Assembly (NCBI GenBank): GCA_013368445.1
Contig: JAACJO010000060.1
Location: 1-64,000 of the forward strand
Direction: 5' to 3'
Source: Leucocoprinus leucothites
Lineage: Eukaryota > Basidiomycota > Agaricomycetes > Agaricales > Agaricaceae
Length of the DNA stretch: 64,000 nucleotides
The notes under the pieces are model-generated. The model saw only the letters and a program-made list of their open reading frames with translations. It was not told the origin of the DNA and did not search any database. A program made the position numbers and the translations under genes. Numbering within the stretch: the stretch's first letter is position 1; every line of letters begins with the position of its first letter. This document shows positions 35,518 to 47,104 of the stretch, piece by piece.

Positions 35518-37723
35518 ATGGCAGAATCAAACTGCAAGTGTGATAATTGTCTTAAGGACAATTTACCATTTAATACCATACCAGATGTCTCTATAGGCAC
35601 CCATAAACATAGTCCACAATGGACCCAGCAGAGTTTGCAAGACAGGTTGAAGTCTTTGCAAGAAAGGAGTTCCCAGAAGAATCCTATAGTACTTACTACA
35701 GTGAAACCCGGAGAACAAGATTCTACAGAAGTAAAGGATCAGGAAGATTCTATTACATCAAAGAACACAAAGGGAAAGTTGCCTATGTCCCAATCAAGAA
35801 AGAATAAGAAGGGATTCTTGAAGCTGAATTTGCCAAATTTGGTCACAAGCAACTTCACAGAACTGTCAAACAACAAATTGAAGGAGGAGCAGGTCTTGAA
35901 GAAGTTCAAGACGTTACCCCAGAGCAGTATACTGAAGAAGCAAGAAAACAACAAAACCCATTTCCAGGAACCCCTGCAGATTCTAGCAGGACCGTCAAAC
36001 CAGAACCAGTCCTCAATGTTATTCCAAGAACTGGAGAAACCTCACAAGAAAATAATTCAGAGCCTAGAGTTGACACTCCAAGCTCAGAAGAATCTGAATT
36101 TGACAAAGAAGACAAAGAAGAAGACAAAGAAGGAACAGATAGCAGAAATAGAAGCTAACAAGAATCTGAAGGAAATTAAACAGAAGAGGAAGCAGAAGCA
36201 CTCACAAGGGCAATCAATAATCTCAAACTCAAATCCCCAGAGAAGCCCAGAGTTGACAGACCCCCTTCTTACACCTTGAGCCCAGCCTTTGGACATAGCC
36301 CAAGATTCCTCAGTCCCATTATGAACCCTATCCCCTTTAGCTTTACCAATTCCCCCACCAATATTGCCAGTACCAGTGCCCTACCAGCAACCAATCCCAA
36401 TGTTACTACAGCCAGTACCACCATCACTGTACCCACTAACACCCAAACAAAAGGAAAAGCAGAGGCAGTTGTCACCAACACAGGAGGTTCTTTGAATCAA
36501 AGAAACCCCACACCGCCACCACCAAGACCACAAGGAGGACCACCAAGTCCTGGAGGTAATCCGCCTGGAGGCCCAGAAGGACCAGGAGGACCAGGAGGAC
36601 CAGGAGGAGGACCACCAAATCCTAATCCAAACCCCCACCAAACCCAAACATGGCACAACCTCAAGCAGGATTCCAGCTCAAATATCCAAAGCCCAACAGG
36701 TTTGATGGCAACCCCAGCTACTACAGACTATGGATGGCTGAAGTCGAACTCTACTTCGACTCATATGGTGTCACAAGTGATACCCAAAGAATCAACTACA
36801 CCCTTGGACTACTCAATGGAGCTGCCAAGTTATAGCAACAGGATTACAGACTTAGTCAAGCAACTGCAGCCACCCAGGCAGGATATGTTGCACACACCTT
36901 CGACCAGTTCAAGAATGCACTCGAACAGTCATTCACTCCAACACAACAGAGCTTTGAGGCTGAAAGAGAGCTCTGTTATTACAGACAATGAAACAAATAT
37001 ATTGAAGAATATATCACCAATTTTTCCGTCCTCGCCTCATGTACAGGACTTGTTGACAGCACTTCTCTCTGATCCTACTTCACCAAAGGACTTGACAATG
37101 ATGTCAGATTTGAAGCAATCCGATCTGACCCCCAAACCCTCGACAAATTGAAAGCTGCTGCAAGACAAGCATACAAAGTTGTCCAAGAGCAAAGGAGATA
37201 CCACATTGGAAATTCTAATTCAGGATCTTCAAACAGATCAAGAAAGACCAAAAAGAATAGTAGACCACACAGACCTCAACCACGATATAATAACATCTAT
37301 AGTCAACCCCTACCTAGACCCAGACAATCCAAGTGGGACATGGATATCGACAGAATATCAAGAGGCATATACCAATTATCAGTCGAAGATGATTGGGAAG
37401 CAGACGATGGAGGTATATATGAACTTGGTGCAGAGGATGATGATAATCCTGAAAAAGAGGAGAGTGAAGGAGAAGACATCAACCAAACATATAATGAAGG
37501 ACCAAGCAACACAGACAGAGACATCTATGGTTTACTATACTCCCACATCATCAATAATGTTCTCACTGACAAGCAGAGAATCACACTCAAGAGAGGAGAA
37601 TGCTTCTTCTGCCACAAGAAAGGACATTTCACTAAATATTGTCCGGCAAGGAAGGTTTGGTTTAAGTCAACAGGAAAGACAAACATGGATCAAAGCAGAT
37701 GCAGAAGTCCCAGTCCAAACTGA
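35518..37723 (+). pseudogene. Chromovirus gag, broken
   Basis: The N-terminal frame from 35518 overlaps the better gag frame at 35619 (MDPAEFARQVEVF...). A Gly/Pro-rich stretch lies at 36480-36640. The capsid-like block is in the frame of 36650 (PKPNRFDGNPSYYRLWMAEVE), with stops at TAG near 36833 and TGA near 36987. The nucleocapsid zinc knuckle CFFCHKKGHFTKYC (C-X2-C-X4-H-X4-C) lies at about 37600-37641. Frame changes show it cannot be translated as one protein now. Confidence 0.75.
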
Positions 37724-37846
37724 AACAAGGGAATTGTAGACCTTTCAAGCCTAAAAGGAAAGATCCCAATGCCATGGTCTACGAAATAGAGTAGACCAAG
37801 CTAGTGATGAAGATGATCTGTTCCAAGAATACTCAAATGAAAATTT

Positions 37847-40800
37847 TTGAGTACTCATGAAGATCAGATAGACAACATTGATCTTCAATCAAACAAAGGA
37901 TTAACAGTACATGTACCAATATTGCTCCATACAACCAGAGCAAAACACAACCTACAAGCACTACTTGACTCAGGAGCTAGTGGAGAATTTATCAACCCAC
38001 AACTAGTCAATATCTACAACTTACCAAAATACAAAATGAAGAAGGCAATCAAAATCTATAATGCCGATGGAACACAAAACCTATCAGGAAGTTGTACTCA
38101 CTATATAAAATTAAAAATAGAAGTGAACAACAAGACTATAATGATCTCTCTAAGAATAGTCAAACTTGGGTCAAACTAGCTATTCTTAGGAATTACATGG
38201 TTAAAGAGATTCAACCCTGATGTAGATTGGCAGAAACTGTCATTACATTGGTGAGATGAAAATTCTCACACCATCAAATTAACCAAAGCAAAAACTGATT
38301 CCATCAATCAGTTGTACTATGAAATCAATGTGAAATCTAACATATCACAACAACTTTACAACTTGGCTACTAAACCTAAACAGGAATCTGACCCTGTAAA
38401 AGCCATACCAAAGAAATTTCATCAGTTTCTCAAAGTCTTTAACAAGGACGAATCTGAGAAATTACCACCCAGATGTCCTTGGGATCATAAAATCAAGACT
38501 ATACCCAAATTTGAACCCAAACGCATGCCAGTTTATCACCTGACACCTCTGGAGAGAACTGAACTTGACAAGTTTATTTCCAAAAACCTATGAAAGGGAT
38601 ATATTCGGAAATCCAAATTACCTATGGCCTCCTCATTCTTCTTCATAGGAAAGAAAGGAGGAGACTTACACCCATGTCAAGACTATCAATTCCTTAACAA
38701 GAATATGATAAAGAATGCTCATCCTATACTGAGCATATCACGAATCATGGATAAACTCAAAGGATCTAATTGGTTTACCAAGTTAGATGTCCGACTAGGA
38801 TATAATAATGTCTGAATCCATGAAGGACATGAATGGAAAGCGGCATTCCGCACTCCTAATGGGCTATATGAACCCACAGTCATGTTCTTTGGAATGACAA
38901 ATTCCCCCACTACTTTCCAATCTATGATGGATCACATCTTTAAAGACCTTACTGAGAAAGGCAGAGTTATTATCTATATGGATGACATCCTTATCCATGT
39001 GAAAACAAAAGAACAACTCAAAAGACTTACTAAACAAGTCTTAAGAATCCTACAAGAAAATGAGTTGTATTTAAAGACTGAGAAATGCGAATTCGAGAAG
39101 CAACATCTAGAGTATCTCAGAGTTATCATAACTCCTGACTCTATTGAGATGGACCCAGTCAAATTAAAGGGTATACAGGATTGGCCTGTGCCCAAGTCTG
39201 TCCGAAATATCTGACAATTCATTGGTTTCTGTAACTTCTACAGAAAATTTATCCACAACTTCTCAGCTATCACACAACCACTTAATGCATTACTTTGCAA
39301 AACAACGAAATTTGAATGGAATCCAGAAGCACAGAAAAGCTTTAAGAAGCTAAAGGAACAATTCCTTAAGCAACCCATACTTCAAATAGTTGACGAATCA
39401 AAGCCATTCAAAATTGAATGTGATGCTTCTGCATTTGCTACTGGTACAGTACTACTCCAAAGAGATTCAAATGGAGATAAGCACCCTGTGGCTTATTATT
39501 CACAAACCCTTAACCCTGTGGAACAAAACTATCATGTGTCCAACCAGGAATTCCTTGCTATTATTAGAGCACTAAAGGAATGGCAACACTACCTCAAAGG
39601 ATCAGCACACCCTATCATCATATGGTCCGATCATGAGAATCTCACCAGATGGTGAGAACCACAACAATTAAACTGAAGACAAGCTAGATGGATGCTATAT
39701 ATGACATGCTTCCATTACTCCATAAAGCACTTGGCTGGTAATAAAAATACTCTTGCTGATGCATTGAGTAGAAGACCAGACCTAGTCCCAGATGGAAAGG
39801 ATAATGAAGATCTCGTTGCAATACCATCAGAAAAGTTCATTAACTTCCTTTCTAAGGAAATTAAAGAAGAGATTAAAAGTAAACAAGAAGAGATTGCCCC
39901 ATCTGAAAGATTTACAGAAGACAATGGCATTTATAAATATCAGGGAAGACATGTGATACCTGAAGATGCTGAACTAAAAAGAAGACTTCTACAATGTGTA
40001 CATGATCATGAGACATCAGGACACCCAGGAACAGCCGAAACGTTCTGTAAACTATCCAAATTAGTTTACTGGCCTGGAATGAACACATATGTTCAGAACT
40101 ATGTGAAAGGATGCCCTATTTGTCAACAATATAAAATCAACCATCATCCAGTTAAACCACTGATGCAACCAATTAAAGGCCCTTCTTCCACAAGGCCCTT
40201 TTCCCAAATATCCATGGATCTTATCACAGATCTACCACCTGACAACAGATATGATTGTATATTGTCCATAGTGGACCATAGACTTATGAAAGGGATAATC
40301 CTAACTCCAACAAAGAAGACAGTAAATGCCAATGGCATTGCCAAAATTCTTATTGACAAAGTATTTTCAAAATATGGAATGCCCAATAAAATCATCTCAG
40401 ATCGAGATCCACGATTTGCTGCTAAATTGATGCAAAAATTATACAAAAAACTCAATATTACACCAGCCCTGTCTACAGCATATTATCCACAGACAGACGG
40501 TACTACTGAAAGATACAACCAAGAAATCAAGTTTTACTTAGCAGTTTACACATCACAAAATCCAACCATATGGAAACAAGCACTTCCAATGATTGAATTC
40601 ATATACAATACAAAACCCCATTCTGGAAGAAGACACTCACCATACAAATTAATACTAGGATATAACCCACAAGTGTTCATCTCAGATAAAGAGACAGACA
40701 CACCTTTTATCAATGAGAAGTCCCTATTCTTAGAACAAGTTCGAGAAGCAGCTCTAGAGGCACATGAATAAACATGTCTCATGAAGGCCCAATGAAAGAA

Positions 40801-41224
40801 CCAACCATGGACACCATTCAAAGTAGGAGACTGAGTTTGGTTAGATAACCGAAATCTTCCCTTGCCCTATGCTTCTAAGCTCAACCAAAGAAGAGAAGGT
40901 CCATTTACTATTGTTAGAAAGACCTCTCCAGTCAACTACAAACTCAAACTACCACCAAAGTGGAAAATTCACAACAAATTCCACACTTCACTTCTCATGC
41001 CAGTAACTGAGAACAACATTTATGGGAAACACAACCCTAAACCACCACCTGTTCTTGTCTCAGGAGAAGAACAATACGAAGTTGAAGCAGTCCTAAATCA
41101 TAGAACTCGCAGACTACACTCAGGAACAAAAATAGAATACCTAATTCAATGGAAAGGATATGGGCCTACTGAAGACTCATGGGAACCAGAGAAAAATCTT
41201 GAAAATTCAAAAGAAATTATTTGA
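37847..41224 (+). pseudogene. Chromovirus pol with protease, RT, RNase H, integrase, chromodomain
   Basis: Protease with catalytic DSGAS near 37968; RT with TKLDVRLGY near 38780 and YMDD at 38975-38986; RNase H with CDAS and NQEFLAI (39420-39570); integrase with the H-H-C-C zinc region (HDHETSGHPG...CPICQQ), first Asp in SMDLITDLP, second in SDRDPRF, and Glu in TDGTTERYNQE; a C-terminal chromodomain at about 41065-41224 (WKGYGPTEDSWEP). This gene order and the chromodomain place it among chromoviruses, whose chromodomain steers integration to marked chromatin. Stops at 38252, 38591, 38813, 39212, 39653 and 39674 are all TGA where Arg is expected; a TAG (about 38177) and a TAA at 40769 also occur. 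Confidence 0.85.
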
Positions 41225-41269
41225 GAGTATAAAACCCAGCACAATCTCTCTTAACATTCCCCAGCTTCA

Positions 41270-42244
41270 ATGACTACTCCAGAAGTCAGTGAACAACTAA
41301 CAGTACCAGTCTTTGGAACTATTATTTGCAAATCACCCTTACCTCTTACTCCTCCTATTACTCTGACCAACACCATCGATGATGCAAACAAGGTCAAAGA
41401 AAGTCCTGGTCTTGCTCCATTGCAAGAACAAGACACTACTTCCCCTGCCAGAGATAGTGCAGGTAGAGACTCTAGCAGTGAAAACTCTTCACCCTATAAG
41501 GAGAATGCCACCCTGCAATGCACATTTCTTTGAGAACAAACAGCTGTTGACTTTTTGTTTACCTATGGCAGCAATCCTAGACTCACTTCATATATCTACA
41601 ACATCAGGAATTCCCTTGATGCTCTTACTTCTACAAGAAGTGAATACAAGTGTCTCCAGGAAGAAAAGGACTTCCACATTAGTAATCTGGCATGCCATAT
41701 CCCTAGGGGTCCCTATACTCAGAACATCATCTGACATGTCAAATGCACTGACCCAGACAGAGATTACTTTGCTATGCTTAAACATCAACAAGCTCCAGAG
41801 CAATGTGCACAGAATTCTAAGTGCACCCCAGCTGATGACAAAGGAGAAACTTCCACACCTAGTGTCAAACCTCAGTAACATCATGATGTGGCTGCACACG
41901 ATGCCATATTACCATGTACCCCCCTCCAATGCCTACTAACAAGCCTCCTCAAAATACTAATCGAGACACGACTCAGCCTAGATGTCCTAGTTGAACCTAT
42001 GACATATGTCACAGAATGGGTCATATCAAGATGCTTTGCCTGGGATATCATTGCACCTGGTGCAACACTTTCACCCCCAGCCATTTCACCAAGTATTGTT
42101 CCCAAAATCCTTATAAAGGAATTGCTTGACAGGACCTACCCCTGGTTTGCCCTGGCAGCACTTTCCATTACTGAGGGAGTCAATGCTGCCAAGGCTCTTG
42201 CTCTGCAGTCCATCTCCAGATCTACCAGAATACAGCCCCAATAG
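41270..42244 (+). pseudogene. Third open frame downstream of pol, unknown
   Basis: One reading frame runs from MTTPEVSEQL (41270) to 42244 with TGA at 41531-41533, TGA near 41732 and TAA near 41877. Between the stops the sequence stays protein-like (EEKDFHISNLACHI; CTDPDRDYFAMLKHQQAPEQC). In the neighbouring frame at about 41990-42120 lie spaced Cys/His residues (DICHRMGHIKMLC and HCTWCNTFTPSHFTKYC) that resemble paired zinc knuckles. The mariner at 42375 interrupts the region; a possible tail continues to 44216. A post-pol frame of this kind is not standard for chromoviruses. Confidence 0.4.
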
Positions 42245-42374
42245 TCTGGTGTACCAACTGGCAATCACAGTGCTCCCATCACCAATGTTGATAGACTTTG
42301 ATCCAAATGACATAATCCAACATCCATAGCTGTTAACACCACTGCTCTTGGCCCCACCTACAACCCTCCTTTTA

Positions 42375-43967
42375 CAGTGGCTCAAAAAACTGTCCCAATG
42401 TTTTCGCATTTTGGACATATTTGCTAATACCAGGGCAGATATATGGCCTAGCATCCTGAAAATATTCACACAGGTACCTTGACATATTGGGAGCATATAT
42501 TCCCATGATCACATGACCTTGTCCATCAATGAATTATTAATGAATTATCGAAAATATCTACTCATTGGGACAGTTTTTTGACCCTCTGTTATCTACCTAC
42601 TCAATACTTTGTATGACCTCCTCTTGCCCTGACAACTGCCTCAATCCTTCTGGGCATGGTTTCTATCAGCCTTTGGCACCTTTCTGCTGGAATCTTATTC
42701 CACTCCTCTACTAGCCTCTCCCACAATTCAAATACTCCCTTAGGTGGTCTTTCATATGCCTTCAGCTGGTCCTTCAGGTAGGTCCAGAGGTGTTCAATGG
42801 GATTTAGGTCAGGGGATTGTGCAGGGCATGATAGAACTTGAATGTTGTTGTCCACAAACCATTGTTGTCCCAGTTTTGAGGTGTGTTTTGGGTCATTATC
42901 CTGCTGGAATATCCTCTCCTCCTCCTCCATCTCCAACTTTTCAAAGCTTTCCACCACCCCATTGTCCAAAATCTCGCAGTATTTCACTGCATCCATATTC
43001 CCTTGAACCTCAATCAGCTTTCCTACCCCATTCCACCCCATACACCCCCACACCATCATGTTACCACCTCCTCCATGTTTGACAGTAGGGAGAGTGGTCC
43101 TATCTGACAGTGGTTCCCCCCTCTCCTTCCAGGTATACACCTTTCCATCTGACCCAATCCTGTTGATCTTTGTTTCATCTGTCCACAACACCCTCTTCCA
43201 GTCCTCCACTGTCCAATTCCTATGTTCATGTGCAGAGTCAAGGCATTCCTCACAATGTTGCTTTTTGAGTAGAGGTCATTTGATCTTGGTTACAGAGCAA
43301 AATCCATTATCCTGAAGGGTATTTCTGACAGTTTCGGGTGTGACAGGGTCAGACAGAGTAGAGTTAATGAAATTTGTAGCCTGGACAGCATTATCTAGCT
43401 TTCCAGAGGTTATTTGGTGAATTATTGCTTTTTTATCATGAGGAGAAAGCTTGGAAGGACATCCTCCCTTGTTGTTTTCCTTGTCCCCATCAACTTCTTT
43501 ATTGATCCTCCCAACAGTAGACTTGCCTAGACTAGTTTTATGTTCAATATGGCACAAGGAATAGCCATCTTTGAGAAGAGAAGTGACTTGGGAGTATTAG
43601 GTAGAGGAGATAGCTTTCATGATGTAGTGGCAGGAAGAAAGACAGTTGTAGCCATCTCAACATGTCAACCAAGGTCACATGATCTTGTTTACTACTCCCA
43701 CACCTGCCCTGATGCTCCCCTGGCATGTTACAAGATAGATACTGGGAGGCTGACAGGGGGTCAAAAAACTGTCCCAATGAGTAGATATTTTTAATAATTC
43801 ATTACTAATTCATTGATGGACAAGGTCATGTGATCATGGGAATATATGCTCCCAATATGTCAAGGTACCTGTGTGAATATTTTCAGGATGCTAGGCCATA
43901 TATCTGCCCTGGTATTAGCAAATATGTCCAAAATGCGAAAACATTGGGACAGTTTTTTGAGCCACTG
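42375..43967 (-). mobile_element. Tc1/mariner element, copy 2
   Basis: A 1,593-bp element flanked by TA (42373-42374; 43968-43969), with the same ends of about 215 bp as copy 1 but in the opposite orientation. It lies in the 3' internal region of the retrotransposon, after the third frame. Confidence 0.9.
42601..43620 (-). pseudogene. Tc1/mariner transposase copy 2, two stops
   Basis: About 340 codons starting MKAISST. It has the helix-turn-helix region, catalytic TDETKINRIGS, then FQQDNDPKHTS, and QSPDLNPIEHLW. Only two nonsense codons remain: TAA at 43597-43599 (CAA in copy 1) and TGA at 43276-43278 (KIK*PLL, Arg expected). Everything between 42601 and 43209 is open. A defective, recently active family member. 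Confidence 0.85.
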
Positions 43968-44250
43968 TATGCCACAATGAGGCTGTAAACCACACCACAA
44001 GGATGACAATATGGTTGTCTCCAGACCTCAGTCTGTTCCTCCCATCCAAACTATCAAGGACACAGTCTGAATAGATGCCCCCATCATGGTTGAACTTCTC
44101 ACATCTATGAAGGAGACTGCCCCCTTACACCCCCATATGAAGATGGCAATTACAAACCTTATTATGATGATGAAGCCAACTTCAACATAGATAGTGAAGG
44201 TAATTTACCTTAGTGACTTGGATAGTTACTAAGATATGAACATCTTAGCT

Positions 44251-44263
44251 AGGAAAGGGATAA
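44251..44263 (+). other. Polypurine tract before the 3' LTR
   Basis: AGGAAAGGGATAA lies directly before the LTR's TGTTATG. It is the expected primer site for plus-strand DNA synthesis. Confidence 0.6.
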
Positions 44264-44931
44264 TGTTATGTATATTGATTATATCTAGCATTTGTTTCCT
44301 CTTCAATACAAAGTTGATATTAGCTTTACTTAAGTAATATCACAATTATGTTTTCACTTTATTTGTTCTTGTATTTTCCTGTTTTATTTTGACTTATTTC
44401 CTTTTGTCTCATTATGACTCATTATGACTTGTTTTGTTTTGTTTATGTTTTGATGATATGTGATTGTTAAATATAGCTGTGCTATATTTGGACTTACCTT
44501 GTGATCTAGTCAGATGATCAAAGAAGAACTTCTTTAGAAGAACTTTTAAAGCTTCTTTGACAGATTGCATCTTATATAGTTTAATTAGCATTAAGGAAGC
44601 TGTATGCTTCTCTTCTTTGTTAGAAGTCCTTAGCCCTAGCTAATAATAGATACAGACTTGTATTGTATATAAGCCATCGACATCTACCAAGGAGAAACAT
44701 TGTTTCTACTTGGTTAGGTGGAGACTCAATACAAGCCTTTATCTATACAAAGTCAAATTGAAACTTAAGTCTTTAAGCTCTCAATTACTAAAGTCTTTAT
44801 CTCTATAATTGCTGTATTATAACTCTGACTTTGTAAATGACTTTGTTGCTTACCAAGAAGGAGTCCCCTTTGATAAGATCAACTTGATACTTATTGCACC
44901 AGCTTAGGACCAGGCCAGCATCACTATAACA
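44264..44931 (+). repeat. 3' LTR of the chromovirus
   Basis: 668 bp, TGTTATG...CACTATAACA. It holds the empty site for mariner copy 1 near 44575. Many differences from the 5' LTR, so the insertion is not recent. Confidence 0.9.
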
Positions 44932-44933
44932 CA

Positions 44934-45515
44934 GGGCATGTAAAGAATGGGCCTACATCCAAGAATTATTGAACCAGCAATTATCCTGGCTGTTGGAGGA
45001 GATGCAAGGTCAACATTCAGAGAATCAATAACTATCTTATATAGTGCTGGCACTTGGACATTCAGCAACTAGAAAGAAATGAATATCAGTGTTTTTATCT
45101 TGTTTTTTGTGCACACTTTAGCAGATACCAGAAGTATAAAACCAAGTAAGACAGTTCCTCAAGTATGCCAGTCATCCTTTGGCCAGACATCAGCAAACAA
45201 TTGCTTTACAATAATCCAATCATTCTGCCTCTGCTCTGCCTCCATCGGATACTGAACTTCTTCCTTTGGGGATCTTTGTTTCAGTTTTGCCTTGGGCTTT
45301 TTTGCAGATTTCAGGGGAGAATTAGTTCTTGAGCAAGATGGCCAGAGTGTCAGAGTGCTATCAGTTGCAATAGTTGACAAGGCAGCAACAAGGTCCAAAA
45401 CAGGCTGAGCACTGGCTGTTGTGTGTGTACAGTGTGAGCACAACTGAGGTGAGTGACATACAATCTTTGTGGTTGTTTGTGCTCTTGACAATGTAAATCT
45501 CCACGTGATGCACAT
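44934..45515 (-). pseudogene. ATM1-like ABC exporter, 5' fragment (copy B)
   Basis: Matches 55519-56077 of copy E base for base except for scattered changes. It encodes the basic N-terminal leader and the region up to the exon 1/intron 1 area ([31 protein letters not shown]). Translation stops at TGA 45159-45161, where copies E and F have CGA (Arg). Nearly all CpG sites of copy E are TG or CA here. The gene is cut off at the 3' LTR; the rest is missing. Confidence 0.8.
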
Positions 45516-45942
45516 CTAGAGGTGCCATTGGCAGAGGTTGGTGGTCTGTGATCAATTATCTAGGCTGGAGAAATGACTTGTGCTTTGAAGGGACATCAAG
45601 GTTGGCTATGGGACATTGATCACCTAGATTTACTACCCAAACTATCTACTGCGGGCAACCCAGAGAATTACAACTATGGAGTACCAATCAAGGTAGGAAA
45701 TTCATCGTTCAACCTGAACCAATGATGTACCAAGGTATTAAATAATATAGAAGATACAAAGAGAAAAGCAGATCATGATGAAGAGATAAAGGGGAAAGCA
45801 GCCTCGGATAACATGAAATATCATGACAAGGTTTCAAGAGGTTGACATGTAAAAGACAAAGACAACATCAGCAGATACTGCATTTTCAAGGAACTCAGAG
45901 GAACATTCTCTGCTTGGTTTCAAGTCAACACTATCCAATACT

Positions 45943-47104
45943 GTGAGTAACAGTGCAGATGGAAAGAGAGTATCCTACATCATACCTCCAAGGATGGCTT
46001 GGCTGTCCACATCTTGTCTCCAGTGTCCACTTCAGATCCACTGTTACTACCCCTGTGACTCCCATTTAATCCTCCATCATGCTCAATGGTGTCCAGCTGT
46101 TGCTCCTCTGTATCCCTCTTCACTACCTGCTTCTTTTTCTCCTCCTCAATCAGATCATGAAGGATTCCCAGAACTCCAGGCGCCAAGAGAAAGACAGAAA
46201 TGGTCTGGCCATATGTCTACTGTGACTCTCTGGGCTGTACAAAGGAGGGGGCCTCCAAAGCCATCCCCTCTGTACAAGCAATTATGCCAAGCAAGAGGCC
46301 GAAATCAATGACAAGGTAGCATCATGCCTTTTTAGATAATGAAAGGAATGGCTCAGAAGCGCATTTGCCTCCTGATGAAGCACTCTGAGTTGGCCTTTTG
46401 GGGGCAATCCCCATAATTAGTGTCGAACTGCAAGTGTAAAGCCCAATGGCTATGTTGGAAGTAATAAGTGTGTAAATAACAAGGAATGCTATGCAAGTTC
46501 CAGAACTATTGCTAAAGTAAGTATGCCCAAGTATGCGGATTTATATCGGCAGTCCAGGCCCACATTGGCTTGTTGAGCCAAAGGTGCCCATGGTAGCCCA
46601 GAACCACAAGCTGAATCCAACGAAAAGGCCTGATGAAACATACATCAAGATGGATGAGAAGAGGTCAAAACAGGAAAACTTGCCACCAGAATAAGAAAGT
46701 GGATCTGAAAGGGTGGCAGCAAGATGTGATCCAAGGGAATTGAATGGATTGCATTGGGCCAAGGCAGAGCTATTGGATAACCAGAACATGACAATAATGT
46801 TAGAGTACATAAGGCTACTTGCAAAGTAGACCCATCCAAGATTGAGCATGATTATAGCATGGTATGTATCCAGCCCATAACTCCAGGACTGAATGAATGC
46901 CAATAAAATGAGCACACCAGTGGTGAGAATGTTCCCAGTTACTTGGGTATAAAGGAGGGACATCGACCATCCTGTTGATGCCTGGTAAATAACAGCATAA
47001 AGGAATAAGGTATTCTGGGAGTAGACAGTTGCTCAGATCCCAATACCAGCAATGTCAGGATTGGCAGGTATGCAATCAGGGGGAATTGTTACATGTTCTG
47101 TCAT
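45943..47104 (-). pseudogene. Seven-TM membrane protein, array copy B, decayed
   Basis: Readable blocks run from the ATG at 47104 (IPPDCIPANPDIAGIG region at 47030-47095) to the charged tail near 45980. They include 46541-46963 (NILTTGVLILLAFIQSWSYG; GFSLWFWATMGTFGS). The frame breaks several times, including TGA near 47035 and changes around 46400. It retains the same 5' leader and TATA-like block as copy A. CpG loss is heavy. Confidence 0.75.

Larger units (their letters stand above)
32805..44931 (+). mobile_element. Ty3/Gypsy chromovirus with two nested mariner insertions
   Basis: The LTRs at 32805-35047 (with an insert) and 44264-44931 start TGTTATG and end ATAACA. Between them are gag (35518-37723), pol in the Gypsy order protease-RT-RNase H-integrase-chromodomain (37847-41224), and a third frame (41270-42244 and beyond). 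A polypurine tract precedes the 3' LTR. I could not identify a clear tRNA primer site after the 5' LTR. Flanks 'ggtgt' and 'caggg' do not form a 5-bp duplication. All coding parts have stops, so the element is dead. Confidence 0.85.
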
